Assembly: GCA_947629525.1 (NCBI GenBank)
Contig: CANREB010000002.1
Span: 62,001-126,000 of the forward strand
Direction of reading: 5' to 3'
DNA from: an uncultured Lachnospiraceae bacterium
Lineage (GTDB): Bacteria > Bacillota > Clostridia > Lachnospirales > Lachnospiraceae
DNA: 64,000 bases
This document shows positions 50,411-59,625 of the stretch, in pieces. The notes under the pieces were generated by a model. It had not been told where the DNA came from. It made no database searches and worked only from the letters and a program-made list of their open reading frames with translations. Position 1 is the first letter of the stretch, and the number at the start of each line of letters is the position of its first letter. The position numbers were made by a program, and so were the translations under genes.

Positions 50411-51313
50411 TTATAACCTTTCCTGATTTTTCAGTTTTCTGTCCTCGCCATACAGTCCCCAGTGTCTTTCCACTCCGTCGTCCTCGCTCTTCCAGTATTC
50501 GTCAAACGCTTCAAAGATAAACGCCACTATCTTATTTGCATCGATATACTCCTTAAGTTCACTTATATATCTGTTCTGATTTTCTAAGGATATCTGTTTC
50601 GGGTCTATTTTGGACGATTTACCGCCGGTAGCCCATCCGACCTCGGTAAATATTACCTGCTTGTCAGGAAAAAGCGCTTTCATATCTTCGTAGTGCCCTT
50701 TGTTAAAGTCTACCGCTTCATCTATCGTCTTGCCGCTCCACAGAGGATAACTGTGTACGGAAATGATGTCAAGTATGTCTCCGAGTTCTTTTAGTTCTTT
50801 CCATTCAAGATATCCTTCGTTATAAGTTACTGCCTGTTTCACTGATGCCTTAAGTGTTTTCGCAAAATATACAAGCCTTTCCTCAGTGACGATTTCCGTT
50901 CCCCATGGCGGCGTATTCTCATTACCGACGGAAACTACTTTCAGTACATCCTCGTATTCATTTGCAAGCTTAATGAGCTTTTGCAGTTCGTTTTCGTTGT
51001 GCGCCATGTTGTCCTTAAGCTCCTGAGCCGTAAAATTCTGCTCTCCTGCTGAACTTTGCGGATTATTCCGTTCGGGTTTCGGATCTATTCCAACCATGCA
51101 GAGCATAGGAAGCTTCAATTCCCGTATAGCTGTCATCACATACTCTGCATGAATATTCGGGTCATACATCCTAATATAGCGATATCCTTCACTGCCCAGT
51201 ATCTTAATGTCTTCCTTTATCTGTTCGTAACTCGGGCATACACCTGTCTTGGGGCTTTGTCCCCGTCTGTAGCCCGAATAACAGATTGCTTTTCCATATT
51301 CTAATATTTCCAT
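50411..51313 (-). CDS. GH17-like glycoside hydrolase, cytosolic
   Basis: About 300 residues from the ATG at 51311-51313 with GGGGGT upstream. A TIM-barrel of the GH17 beta-1,3-glucanase type (clan GH-A): ICYSGYRRGQSP at the start, YRYIRMYDPNIHAEYV near 45, acid/base Glu in VSVGNENTPPWG near 128, nucleophile Glu in VIFTEVGWATGG near 215, and FEAFDEYWK with HWGLY near the end. No signal peptide, so it would act inside the cell on imported short glucans. It follows a GH94-type phosphorylase gene, which points to laminarin-type oligosaccharides. Other clan GH-A activities cannot be excluded. Confidence 0.8.
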   Translation of the reverse strand: MEILEYGKAICYSGYRRGQSPKTGVCPSYEQIKEDIKILGSEGYRYIRMYDPNIHAEYVMTAIRELKLPMLCMVGIDPKPERNNPQSSAGEQNFTAQELKDNMAHNENELQKLIKLANEYEDVLKVVSVGNENTPPWGTEIVTEERLVYFAKTLKASVKQAVTYNEGYLEWKELKELGDILDIISVHSYPLWSGKTIDEAVDFNKGHYEDMKALFPDKQVIFTEVGWATGGKSSKIDPKQISLENQNRYISELKEYIDANKIVAFIFEAFDEYWKSEDDGVERHWGLYGEDRKLKNQERL

Positions 51314-51354
51314 ATTTACCCCCAAGATTAATGATGAAACCGCATCTTATATGC

Positions 51355-54060
51355 TTAGTTTAAATACACGGATATCTCATTTTCAGTATTTTTATCAAGG
51401 TTTAAAATTTCGTCGCGCAAAATCACGGCGCTTTGAGCATGCGGATATTCTTTTCCGTTTATCAGGACTTTCTGCACATTATAGCTGCCGTACTCAAGCT
51501 TTCTTTCGTTGATATACGTGACATTAAGATCCCTGTCCGCAAACCTGCACTTAACGCTTATCCTGCCGTTACTGTCAAACTGTTCGGCAAGAAGTTTCGG
51601 TTCGAGCATAAGAGCCCCGTCTTTTCCCCTTATTCCATACATCTCGGTAAGCACTGTAAGCAAAAGCCAGCTTGCCGCTCCCGTAAGATAATGATATACG
51701 CCTCTGCCGTTTGGCATAAAGTATTCGGGTATGCCCGGATATATGCGTGAACGCTCTATATCAGCCGCATGGCTGTACAGGCTTTCGATTACCTTATATC
51801 CCTCTTTTACAAACTGTTTTTCGTAGAGTGCCTTTGCATACATGACAGCCATATGACTGAATACGGCACCGTTTTCCTTCTGCCCGTACCCAAAACCGTA
51901 CATGCGCCCCATATTGAGCTTAAGTTCATGGAAATCAGTGTTAAGTCTGTAACCGCCCACTTCCGGCTCATACAGATATTTGTCAACGGCATTTACGATT
52001 TCACCTATCTGCTTTGTTGACGCTGTTCCCGACATTATGGCAAATACTTGGCTTGTGAGCATTATCTGCGGATCATTTCCCGATGAGGCACGCTCAAGCT
52101 GCTGCCCGTCGTTGTCATAATATCCGTTAAACCATCCCTTTCCGTCGCCGTCGTCAAGCCACTCCCTGTTCTGAACATTTTTCACTATCCAGTCAGCTTT
52201 TCCTGTAAGATTTCTTACAAGGTCATCTACCGCTATTTCTTCTTTCTCCCCACTGACTTCATGCGCACAGACACCGGAATATTTTTTTAAGAGCAACTGT
52301 TTTTCGGAAATGCTGTCGTAGAGGCTCTCATTGTCCTCCAAAAGCATGACAAGCTCTTTCATAACAGATACTTTTTCAACGCCCGTAAGTTCTTTCAACG
52401 TCGCGGCGACATCGGCAAGCGACCTTAAGTTCCTGCCATACATCATCGTAAACGCTACGCTCTCCCCGCGGTCTTTTGCCATATCAAGCGCGTCGTTCCA
52501 GTCAGCGCCTCTAATGCGGATGTGGTTGTGTTCTCCCACATCGTAAAACGAGGTAAGCATCTCGACAAGCAGATGTTCAAGAACCGTTCCACGGTACTCA
52601 CTGCCTGCGCTGTCTTTCTGTACGCATCCCTGCTGCTCATTCCACATCTCATCGGCAGATTCGCCGCGGCATATTATCCTGTCCTTAAAATACGGCAGAT
52701 CTTCAAGCAGGAAACCATAATCGCCTGTCTGATCAAGATAAAGCTTTGTCGTTATGAACGGCCATACGCCATGATCCATCCATACACGCGCTATTCCGTT
52801 CCTGTCAGCGATAAACTCTCCCGGCTTTGCACCTATTATCGTTGCGTTCGTTCCGTCTATCCTGACGCCGCCGAAATTATTCGTAAGCATTTCCCTTACA
52901 CCGCCCGGATTCATCAGAAGAAGCGCAAGGCAGTCCTGCCACAGATCGCGCCATCCTCTGCCGCCTTTGCCGTAATCGTGGTGAGGCAGGAATGAGCATC
53001 CGTATATCCTGCGCAGTACAGGTTGAAAATTGACCCAATACAGCCAGTTGTCAAATAATCTGTCCGCCGATTTATATTTGATATAATTGACACCGCACCA
53101 GTGCTTTTTGGTGTCGGCAAGCGCGCTGTCAAAATAATCCTCTTTAAGAAATCTTACAGTGTCCGCCTCAAGTTTCTCCACGGTATCACTGCCATATGCA
53201 AGCGCCTGAATATATGTAACACTCTCATCAGGCTTCAATGTTACGGGACTGTATTCCAGTCCGCCCATCGCTTCATATCCGTCTATGCGCTTTCCCGCAG
53301 CCACCGTTTTTACCGAGTCCTGCGCCACGGCTCTTGGATTTTCAAGATTTCCGCCCTCTCCTATAAAGTCCTCAAGCACAGGATAAAATCCTGACGGACG
53401 CTCACCGCGGCAGCTTCCGAATACACCGTAGACGACCGTATTTTTCTTATGTCCGCGCTCGTCAAACGTAAGCGTGGGATCGATAGCCACGCCATAGTCC
53501 ATTGTGAATATCCTGTTGAGCATGCTTGTCACATTTCTGTGGTCACGTATATTGTCGGCGCTCCTGCCGTAAATAGGCACGGCGTCTATCCCCTTTACAG
53601 TAATATCCGTATCAGAGCAATTTGTTATTACTATCTTAGTAAGCTCCACCGACGACTCTTTCCACGGAACAAAAGTCGTTATCTCTGATTTTAAGCCAAA
53701 CTCGTCTGACACGCGTGTCATTTTATGGTATAAAAGCCCTGCCTCGAGACTTGTTTTTTCCTTATTGCCGGTAAACTTAAGCGCCTGCTGCGCACTTGAT
53801 ACGCCTGTCGCCGACCAGTATCTGCCGTTTTCAAGCTTTACCCAGAAATTACGCGTTGATTTATTATTGTGAAGCCCCTCACATGTCACGGGCTCAAGCA
53901 GGAATGTATTCTGACCCGTTTTGCTGTCTCCGCCAAGTTCAGGCGTTATGCTGCTCATTGCCCCTTCCTCTCCCGCAAGAGGAAAATACAGGTAACTGAC
54001 AAGTTCCGGATCATCAAGCCTGAAAGTGCCGTTTTCATCGATAAACCTTATTTTTTCCAT
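51355..54060 (-). CDS. GH94-type glycoside phosphorylase
   Basis: A 901-residue cytosolic enzyme with the clan GH-Q layout: an N-terminal beta-sandwich (about 1-300), a linker helix region and an (alpha/alpha)6 barrel with RIYGCSFLPHHDYGKGGRGW and RDLWQDCLALLL near residues 345-378. The catalytic Asp is in the IRGADWNDALDM signature near 540, and GGYRLNTDF is in the C-terminal half. Such enzymes split beta-glucosides with phosphate into glucose 1-phosphate and a shorter sugar. Length is above cellobiose phosphorylase (about 800), so beta-1,3- or 1,2-oligoglucan phosphorylase families (GH149/GH161/GH94) are possible. It overlaps the AraC gene by 13 bases. Confidence 0.85.
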   Translation of the reverse strand: MEKIRFIDENGTFRLDDPELVSYLYFPLAGEEGAMSSITPELGGDSKTGQNTFLLEPVTCEGLHNNKSTRNFWVKLENGRYWSATGVSSAQQALKFTGNKEKTSLEAGLLYHKMTRVSDEFGLKSEITTFVPWKESSVELTKIVITNCSDTDITVKGIDAVPIYGRSADNIRDHRNVTSMLNRIFTMDYGVAIDPTLTFDERGHKKNTVVYGVFGSCRGERPSGFYPVLEDFIGEGGNLENPRAVAQDSVKTVAAGKRIDGYEAMGGLEYSPVTLKPDESVTYIQALAYGSDTVEKLEADTVRFLKEDYFDSALADTKKHWCGVNYIKYKSADRLFDNWLYWVNFQPVLRRIYGCSFLPHHDYGKGGRGWRDLWQDCLALLLMNPGGVREMLTNNFGGVRIDGTNATIIGAKPGEFIADRNGIARVWMDHGVWPFITTKLYLDQTGDYGFLLEDLPYFKDRIICRGESADEMWNEQQGCVQKDSAGSEYRGTVLEHLLVEMLTSFYDVGEHNHIRIRGADWNDALDMAKDRGESVAFTMMYGRNLRSLADVAATLKELTGVEKVSVMKELVMLLEDNESLYDSISEKQLLLKKYSGVCAHEVSGEKEEIAVDDLVRNLTGKADWIVKNVQNREWLDDGDGKGWFNGYYDNDGQQLERASSGNDPQIMLTSQVFAIMSGTASTKQIGEIVNAVDKYLYEPEVGGYRLNTDFHELKLNMGRMYGFGYGQKENGAVFSHMAVMYAKALYEKQFVKEGYKVIESLYSHAADIERSRIYPGIPEYFMPNGRGVYHYLTGAASWLLLTVLTEMYGIRGKDGALMLEPKLLAEQFDSNGRISVKCRFADRDLNVTYINERKLEYGSYNVQKVLINGKEYPHAQSAVILRDEILNLDKNTENEISVYLN

Positions 54061-55058
54061 ATTCCGTACTCTCCTTCATATTCATATATTTTTGTCTGGC
54101 GGCAGTCTCTGTATTTCTTCGGCGACATTTTGTACTGTTCCCTGAAAATGCGGTGAAAATAGCTCAGATTTTCATATCCGACCGCATTTCCTATATCGGC
54201 AACGGACATTGTCGTATTTTGAAGCAGATAAGCTGCCTGTCGCAGACGTTTTTCCTGCACAAGTTCCGTATATGTTCTGCCTGTCTTTTTTTTAATGAGG
54301 CGGCTCAGCCAGTAAAGATCGTAATGCAGCGTCTCCGCAAGGCTTGAAAGCTCGCCCTCTTTGTAGTTTTCTTCTACATAACGCAGTATCGTAAGAAGCA
54401 GATCTTCCTCCTTGGGTCTTCCGCCCATAGTGACCTTGTCGGTATGGTTGATGAGCTGCAGGAACAAAAGCCCCATCGTAAACTGATTGATGCTCCTTTT
54501 ATTTGGCTGATTGTTCATAAGCGTCCATATAAGGTTTTCAACAAGGTTCTGTATCGGAAGCACATCGGCGACTTTAAAGTGCAGATATCCTATTTTTCCT
54601 GACTCTTTGCCGCGCAGGCATTCCACTATAAATTCCCTTATAGGATTTTTTTCATCGCCTATCATGCGCAGCGGCTGGTCAAAAAATTCGGGCAGAATAA
54701 TAAAATTGACACCAATATCATTTTCAGACGCGGCGTCGATCTCCTGTATCGCATTCTGCCCTAAAAATAAAAGTTCGCCCTTTTTGAGCAGGACTTCCTC
54801 GCCGTTGATATGGTGGCATGTCTGTCCCGAGCACATATATATCACTTCCACATAGTTGTGCGTATGTTTCGGGAATGCCGCAAAACGGGTATGCGGACGC
54901 ACCGTGATAAGTTTTGATGCGTCGAGAAGCTTCTTACTGTCGAACACGCTGCCGTTTGACTGTACGTAAATCTCCTCATTAATGCCCCCTCTGCCGTCAA
55001 GTATCTCCTGTTCCTCGGGCGTTATCTGTTTTAACTGTTCCAGCAATGTCTTATCCAA
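54048..55058 (-). CDS. AraC-family transcriptional regulator
   Basis: About 336 residues. An N-terminal cupin domain (about 55-160; AAFPKHTHNYVEVIYMCSG, LKKGELLFLGQNAIQEID) should bind a sugar, and a C-terminal double helix-turn-helix (about 235-330; LSRLIKKKTGRTYTELV, VADIGNAVGYENLSYFHRIF) binds DNA. No ATG fits; the best start is a TTG at 55056-55058 nine bases from AGGA, with another TTG three codons upstream. It is directly followed by the phosphorylase and GH17 genes, so it probably activates them in response to the glucan. Confidence 0.88.
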   Translation of the reverse strand: MDKTLLEQLKQITPEEQEILDGRGGINEEIYVQSNGSVFDSKKLLDASKLITVRPHTRFAAFPKHTHNYVEVIYMCSGQTCHHINGEEVLLKKGELLFLGQNAIQEIDAASENDIGVNFIILPEFFDQPLRMIGDEKNPIREFIVECLRGKESGKIGYLHFKVADVLPIQNLVENLIWTLMNNQPNKRSINQFTMGLLFLQLINHTDKVTMGGRPKEEDLLLTILRYVEENYKEGELSSLAETLHYDLYWLSRLIKKKTGRTYTELVQEKRLRQAAYLLQNTTMSVADIGNAVGYENLSYFHRIFREQYKMSPKKYRDCRQTKIYEYEGEYGIWKK

Positions 55059-55078
55059 TATTATCAATCCTATGCTTA

Positions 55079-55648
55079 TTATATCTCTACGTTAAGTTCC
55101 GCTTCCTCCTCAGCCTGTTTTTTAAAGTCTTCTATCTGCTCGGGGTTAAGCGTAGGAAGATCGCCCAATGACTTAACGCCGAACGTGCGAAGGAACTCTT
55201 CCGTCGTGCCGAATAAAAGCGGACGTCCGGGCGCATCAAGCCTTCCAAGCTCCTGTATGAGATTGAACTCAAGCAGCCTGTTTACCGCATGGTCACAGCT
55301 TACGCCTCTTATCTTCTCCACCTCAAGCCTTGTAACGGGCTGTTTGTACGCTATTATTGACAGCGTTTCAAGCAATGTATCTGACATTACATATTTTCGC
55401 GGCGCCTTTGCTACTTTTATAAGGTACTCATACAGTTCCGGCTTGGTACAAAGCTGAAACGACTCCTCAAGCTCCACTATGTATATGCCCCTGTTATCTT
55501 TTTTATATTTATCGTTCATATCCGCGATAGCCGCGCGTATATCCTCCTGCGGAAGTTCAAGCACATGGACAAGCTTTGACATCTCAACCGAATCGCCCAT
55601 TGCAAAAAGCACAGCCTCAATAACCGCTTCTGTTTTATTCTTTTCCAA
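55079..55648 (-). CDS. scpB: Segregation and condensation protein B
   Basis: A 189-residue subunit of the SMC-ScpAB chromosome condensin. Two winged-helix domains are visible: IEAVLFAMGDSVEMSKLVHV at the N-terminus and the strongly conserved LETLSIIAYKQPVTRLEVEK with IRGVSCDHAVNRLLE near residues 95-135, then GRPLLFGTTEEFLRTFG. A TTG start is used (AGGT seven bases before it). It follows scpA by 34 bp, the usual pairing. Confidence 0.96.
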   Translation of the reverse strand: MEKNKTEAVIEAVLFAMGDSVEMSKLVHVLELPQEDIRAAIADMNDKYKKDNRGIYIVELEESFQLCTKPELYEYLIKVAKAPRKYVMSDTLLETLSIIAYKQPVTRLEVEKIRGVSCDHAVNRLLEFNLIQELGRLDAPGRPLLFGTTEEFLRTFGVKSLGDLPTLNPEQIEDFKKQAEEEAELNVEI

Positions 55649-55682
55649 TATTAATACCTGACCTTTTTAAGTAATATATCCT

Positions 55683-56432
55683 CTACGCCGCTATGCTTGA
55701 AGTAATCATGATATCAGCGAACGTATCTTCCTGCTCGATGACGATGATACCCTGTTTCATCATCTCAAGCACGGCAAGGAATGTCACTATTATCTCCATT
55801 TTGCTCCCCTGCCGCTCCAAAAGTTTCCTGAAGCTGAAACGCTTATGGTTTTTGACATACTCTTCTATATAGAGCTGTTTTTCTTCAAGATTTATCTCAT
55901 CCCGCTCTATCTTGCCGAACTTGCTCCTTATAGGGTCTATCTTATCCTCCTGACGCTTTATGACTGACTTGAATATGTCGTGAAGTTTTGCCAGATTTAC
56001 ATCGCCGATAAGTTCCTCATAATCTATCGGGTATCGGTAATCCTCCACTTCCTTTGGAAGCATCGGCTTTTTGTACCAGCTCTTTGCCGCATCCACCTGC
56101 TTGTCCCTTAATTCAAACGCCATATATTTGTACATCTTGTACTCTAACAGCTTTTGCACAAGCTCCGCCCTCGGGTCTTCTTCCTCGCCTTCCTCGTTCA
56201 CTTCTTTCGGCAGCAGCATCCTGCATTTGATATCAAGCAGTGTCGCCGCCATAACAAGAAATTCACTCATGACATTCATATCCTCCGTCTCCATCTGACG
56301 GATATAGTCAAGATACTGTTCGGTGATGACCACTATCGGGATATCATATATATCTATCTTATTCTTCTCTATAAGATGAAGCAGCAGATCCAGCGGTCCT
56401 TCAAATACTTCAAGCTTAACTGATAACGCCAT
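55683..56432 (-). CDS. scpA: Segregation and condensation protein A
   Basis: A 249-residue kleisin subunit of the SMC complex. The N-terminal SMC-binding helices start VKLEVFEGPLDLLLHLIEKN, followed by YDIPIVVITEQYLDYI and MVMAATLLDIKCRMLLPK-type residues near 70. The C-terminal winged helix contains FLAVLEMMKQGIIVIEQ. It bridges the SMC heads and binds ScpB. AAAGGAG precedes the ATG. Confidence 0.97.
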   Translation of the reverse strand: MALSVKLEVFEGPLDLLLHLIEKNKIDIYDIPIVVITEQYLDYIRQMETEDMNVMSEFLVMAATLLDIKCRMLLPKEVNEEGEEEDPRAELVQKLLEYKMYKYMAFELRDKQVDAAKSWYKKPMLPKEVEDYRYPIDYEELIGDVNLAKLHDIFKSVIKRQEDKIDPIRSKFGKIERDEINLEEKQLYIEEYVKNHKRFSFRKLLERQGSKMEIIVTFLAVLEMMKQGIIVIEQEDTFADIMITSSIAA

Positions 56433-56511
56433 TTCCTACTCCTTTCAAACTTCATGCACCTGTTTTATTTTACATATTTTTGGGAAAAAGCGCAAGACAA
56501 ACTGACATTCG

Positions 56512-57372
56512 TCATTTAGGAAGAACACACACTTCATAGAGCTGCGCGGGATTAAAAAACCTGAACGGGATAGTGTGCGAACCGATCCCGCGCCCGAGAA
56601 GCATCGTCGAATTTTTTTCCTTAAAAATACCGCCGTCATATTTGGGGAATATCCTGTATGACGGCGCTATGACTCCTCCGATAACGGGAAGCCGCATTAT
56701 ACCTCCATGGACATGCCCCGAAAGCACAAGATCGGCTCCCCACCCCGCGTATTCCTTAAAGTAATCGGGATTATGCGCTATCAGTATATTACAGCGCCCG
56801 CGCTTTGCGCTCCCTATGGCGCTTTCAAGGTAATCCTCTTCCATTCCGCGTATTCTGAAATGAGCAAAGTATTTGAGGTCAAGTTCAAGCCCCGTAAGGG
56901 CAATATTATACTCGGGCAGTATGACACATTCATTTTCAAGTATCGTAACATTCGGACTTTCTATGCTCTTTTCCAGCACGTCATATTTATCCCTGAACTC
57001 ATCCCGGCGCACCCTCATCTTTGTCTCATGGTTTCCAAGCCCGTAATATATATGGTAGTCACGGCTTAATTCGTTCACAAGATCGATGGCGGGCGTCATG
57101 TCCTCTTTGACCTTTGATGTGACAAGATCTCCGGCGGATATGATAAAATCGGGATTTATGTCTCTTATCGCATTTATCAGTCTGTCATTTTTGCTGCCGT
57201 ATACCTTATTGTGAAGATCCGATATAAACACAAAGCGGCACGGTTTCGTGACGTTCGGAAGCGTAAACTCATCCTTTTCAACAACGAACCTGTTCCCGTC
57301 AATTATACCGACTATAAGCAGCGCTATACATATTATTGCGATAAACGCCCCAAGTATATAAAATATATTCAT
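56512..57372 (-). CDS. YaeI-like membrane metallophosphoesterase
   Basis: About 286 residues from the ATG at 57370-57372 with AGGT upstream; a TTG one codon earlier is also open. One membrane helix (about 3-25) and a complete calcineurin-like domain: FISDLHNKVYG near 49, FIISAGDLVTSK near 80, YGLGNHETKMR near 111, LIAHNPDYF near 195 and VLSGHVHGGIMRLPV near 215. Unlike the phosphoesterase at 10249, all metal ligands are canonical. Relatives include YaeI/LpxG-type lipid or wall phosphodiesterases; the substrate is not known here. Confidence 0.9.
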   Translation of the reverse strand: MNIFYILGAFIAIICIALLIVGIIDGNRFVVEKDEFTLPNVTKPCRFVFISDLHNKVYGSKNDRLINAIRDINPDFIISAGDLVTSKVKEDMTPAIDLVNELSRDYHIYYGLGNHETKMRVRRDEFRDKYDVLEKSIESPNVTILENECVILPEYNIALTGLELDLKYFAHFRIRGMEEDYLESAIGSAKRGRCNILIAHNPDYFKEYAGWGADLVLSGHVHGGIMRLPVIGGVIAPSYRIFPKYDGGIFKEKNSTMLLGRGIGSHTIPFRFFNPAQLYEVCVLPK

Positions 57373-57418
57373 CAAAACAACCTATATAACCTTTCCTGTA
57401 TTATACGGCACTTTACAG

Positions 57419-58594
57419 TCAGAGCAGATACTTAAGCACAAGACGCTTAAGATAATCAAGGTAATAAGCTTTCTCCACCGCCTGCACCGTCCTTAACGGC
57501 ACGCTGCCTATTATGCTGCCGTTAAGCCTGTAAACTATGCGTCCTGCCGCAGCGCCCTCTTCCACCGGCGCCGTCAGTTCTTCGCCGTACTCATAACTTT
57601 TCTCAATATCGTTAAAATCCGCTCCCGTAATATCGAGATATCTGAAAGCATTCTCCGCGGCTACATCCACGAAATCCTGTTTTCCGCCTTTTACGCTTAT
57701 AGGCGCCATCCTGTCAGTATTCTCATCCACATAGAGCTTTGCCATCGAAAATCCATAGTCCAAAAGACTCTGCGCTTCCGAGAACCTCACTTTGAAATCG
57801 GGCGCTCCCATTATAACGGCAATAAGATCGATACCGTCTTTAGACGCAGTGGCGCTGAAACAATATTTTGCAAGATTGGTCGATCCTGTCTTTAATCCCG
57901 TAGTCCACTGGTACTGTTTGAGAAGCTTGTTAGTGCTTGACAGCGTAAACGGCGTACTGCCGCGCCCTGTAACATGCGTGATATCCTCCTGCCATATCTG
58001 CGTGTAATTATAGACTTCGGGATGTTTGGTTATAAGCTCTCTTGACATGACCGCCACATCCCTTGCCGTAGTGTGGTGCTCCATATCATTTGAAAGACCG
58101 CAGCAATCGACAAAATGTGTGTTTGTCATTCCAAGTTCAGCCGCTTTCGCATTCATCCGCTCCACAAACTCCGCCTCGCTGCCTGCGAGAAACTCAGCCA
58201 TCGCAACCGACGCGTCATTGCCGCTTGCAACTGCTATGCACTTTATCAGCGTATCTACAGTCTGTACTTCGCCCTCCTCCAAAAACACCTGCGAACCGCC
58301 CATCGACATCGCATATTCACTCGTCGTCACCTTATCTTCAAGCTTTATCCTGCCTTTTTCAAGTTCCTCAAACGTCAGAAGAAGCGTCATTATCTTGGTA
58401 ATGCTCGCAGGACTTCTCACTTCGTCGGGATTTTTTTCAAATAAGACAGTACCTGTCGTCGCCTCCATAAGTATTGCTGACGGCGAAGTTATCTCAGGTC
58501 CCGCCGCCCTGACAATAATCACGTCTGACGCGGCAAGGGATATCGTCATTATGAACGCCATTAGTATACTGACAGCCTTTTTTTTATGCCACAT
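57419..58594 (-). CDS. D-alanyl-D-alanine carboxypeptidase (PBP5/DacF-like)
   Basis: A 391-residue exported enzyme with signal peptide (about 1-30). Motifs are S-x-x-K in SPASITKIMT near residue 64, S-x-N in VASGNDASVA near 122, and K-T-G in GLKTGSTNLAK near 236. The C-terminal beta domain (about 280-370) is followed by an amphipathic tail (YLDYLKRLVLKYLL) suited to membrane attachment, the standard PBP5 layout. It removes terminal D-Ala from stem peptides. AGGAGG precedes the ATG. It differs from the homologue at 34138 in length and in having this anchor. Confidence 0.95.
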   Translation of the reverse strand: MWHKKKAVSILMAFIMTISLAASDVIIVRAAGPEITSPSAILMEATTGTVLFEKNPDEVRSPASITKIMTLLLTFEELEKGRIKLEDKVTTSEYAMSMGGSQVFLEEGEVQTVDTLIKCIAVASGNDASVAMAEFLAGSEAEFVERMNAKAAELGMTNTHFVDCCGLSNDMEHHTTARDVAVMSRELITKHPEVYNYTQIWQEDITHVTGRGSTPFTLSSTNKLLKQYQWTTGLKTGSTNLAKYCFSATASKDGIDLIAVIMGAPDFKVRFSEAQSLLDYGFSMAKLYVDENTDRMAPISVKGGKQDFVDVAAENAFRYLDITGADFNDIEKSYEYGEELTAPVEEGAAAGRIVYRLNGSIIGSVPLRTVQAVEKAYYLDYLKRLVLKYLL

Positions 58595-58661
58595 AGGAAT
58601 CCTCCTATCGGTTATTCACCGTTTATTAAGAAATCTATGCGGATTTTGTCTCTCTTATGCA

Positions 58662-58692
58662 ATATGGACGGCAATAAAACTGCCGCCCATAT
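58662..58692 (-). terminator. Stem-loop after the CmpB-family gene
   Basis: A 12-bp stem (ATATGGGCGGCA/TGCCGTCCATAT) with a 7-base loop. The single plus-strand mismatch is a G-U pair in minus-strand RNA, so that strand is the transcribed one. No U-run follows; it could end or stabilise the transcript. Confidence 0.5.
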
Positions 58693-58701
58693 AAAATCTG
58701 T

Positions 58702-59301
58702 CTATTTTCTTCTGAATTTGTGATACAGCTCCGACAACTCATGCCTTGTCTCGTCCTTTATCTTTACGGACATTGCAAAGTGATAGCCGAAATCAAAGAC
58801 GATCATAACAAATATCAGCGCAATCGTCTTGATGCCCCATGAATATGGATATCTGTCCACAAAGCTCATCACCTTGTCAAACAGGAACGTTATGATTATA
58901 ACGGCATACAGCCCCCACGCCAGTGTGCTTTCAAGACATACAACACCTTTATAGTTGCAGAACTTATCATTGTAATCCCACCACACTTCTCCGAAAAGCC
59001 TGAGCATAAGCTTTGCCACGACAAACTCAAAAGCTGTGGCAAGCAGCGCCCCTACGATATAGAGCGCGATTATATTATCGGCAAAAGGATGCAGCAATAT
59101 ATATCCGACTGTGGCTCCAAATCCGTATATAGGACAAAACGGTCCTGTCATAAATCCTCTGTTGGTAAGCTTTTTGTTGCAGAAAGACATGTAGATGGAC
59201 TCAACTACCCATCCGATAATGCTGAACAAAAAAAAGCAGGCAACAAGATGATACAGATCGTATCCCGCGATATGGATTTCTCTCAGCATTGATATCCGCA
59301 T
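58702..59301 (-). CDS. CmpB-family (PF06541-type) putative permease protein
   Basis: A 199-residue membrane protein with about five helices. The family signature is GWVVESIYMSFCNKKLTNRG with FMTGPFCPIYGFGATVGYIL, near residues 30-70; then LRLFGEVWWDYNDKFCNYKG and ESTLAWGLYAVI near 105-135. Annotated generally as a putative ABC-transporter type IV membrane protein, but no ATPase is adjacent and function is unknown. A good AGGAGG lies before the ATG. Confidence 0.85.
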   Translation of the reverse strand: MRISMLREIHIAGYDLYHLVACFFLFSIIGWVVESIYMSFCNKKLTNRGFMTGPFCPIYGFGATVGYILLHPFADNIIALYIVGALLATAFEFVVAKLMLRLFGEVWWDYNDKFCNYKGVVCLESTLAWGLYAVIIITFLFDKVMSFVDRYPYSWGIKTIALIFVMIVFDFGYHFAMSVKIKDETRHELSELYHKFRRK

Positions 59302-59338
59302 CGATATTCCTCCTTATCACTTCCAAAATAAATATGAA

Positions 59339-59367
59339 AAAATCCCTGACTTATAGCCAAGGATTTT
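59339..59367 (-). terminator. Intrinsic terminator of rpsU
   Basis: A 12-bp stem on the minus strand (AAAATCCTTGGC/GTCAGGGATTTT, two G-U pairs) with a 5-base loop and trailing U residues. It lies seven bases after the rpsU stop. Confidence 0.8.
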
Positions 59368-59373
59368 ATTTCA

Positions 59374-59550
59374 TTAATTATATTTACGCTTTCTGGCTGC
59401 TTCAGACTTTTTCTTGCGTTTTACGCTTGGCTTCTCATAATGCTCTCTCTTGCGGATTTCCTGCTGGATTCCGGCTTTAGCACAGCTTCTCTTAAACCTG
59501 CGTAAAGCGCTGTCCAAAGTTTCGTTTTCTTTAACGATTACATTTGACAT
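59374..59550 (-). CDS. rpsU: 30S ribosomal protein S21
   Basis: A 58-residue basic protein, recognised by direct translation: it begins [19 protein letters not shown], continues [20 protein letters not shown], and ends with a Lys/Arg-rich tail. This matches S21 across its whole length. S21 binds the 30S platform near the anti-Shine-Dalgarno region and helps initiation. It has its own promoter and terminator, so it is a single-gene unit. GGGAGG lies 14 bases before the ATG, with a closer AGGTG. Confidence 0.96.
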   Translation of the reverse strand: MSNVIVKENETLDSALRRFKRSCAKAGIQQEIRKREHYEKPSVKRKKKSEAARKRKYN

Positions 59551-59585
59551 ACTATCACACCTAACCTCCCTCCAGCCCTATTATC

Positions 59586-59620
59586 GTGTGCCAGACTGTT
59601 CGGGTTTCTTCACTGCACAC
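59586..59620 (-). other. 5'-terminal hairpin of the rpsU mRNA
   Basis: An 8-bp stem (GTGTGCAG/CTG-CACAC with one bulged G) and an 18-base loop. It starts at the predicted transcription start and ends about 35 bases before the ATG. It could stabilise the mRNA or serve in autoregulation. Confidence 0.45.
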
Positions 59621-59625
59621 CTACG

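Noticed and set aside
57419-58594. Recent duplication of the D,D-carboxypeptidase at 34138
   Set aside because: The two share only family motifs and domain order; lengths, tails and most residues differ.
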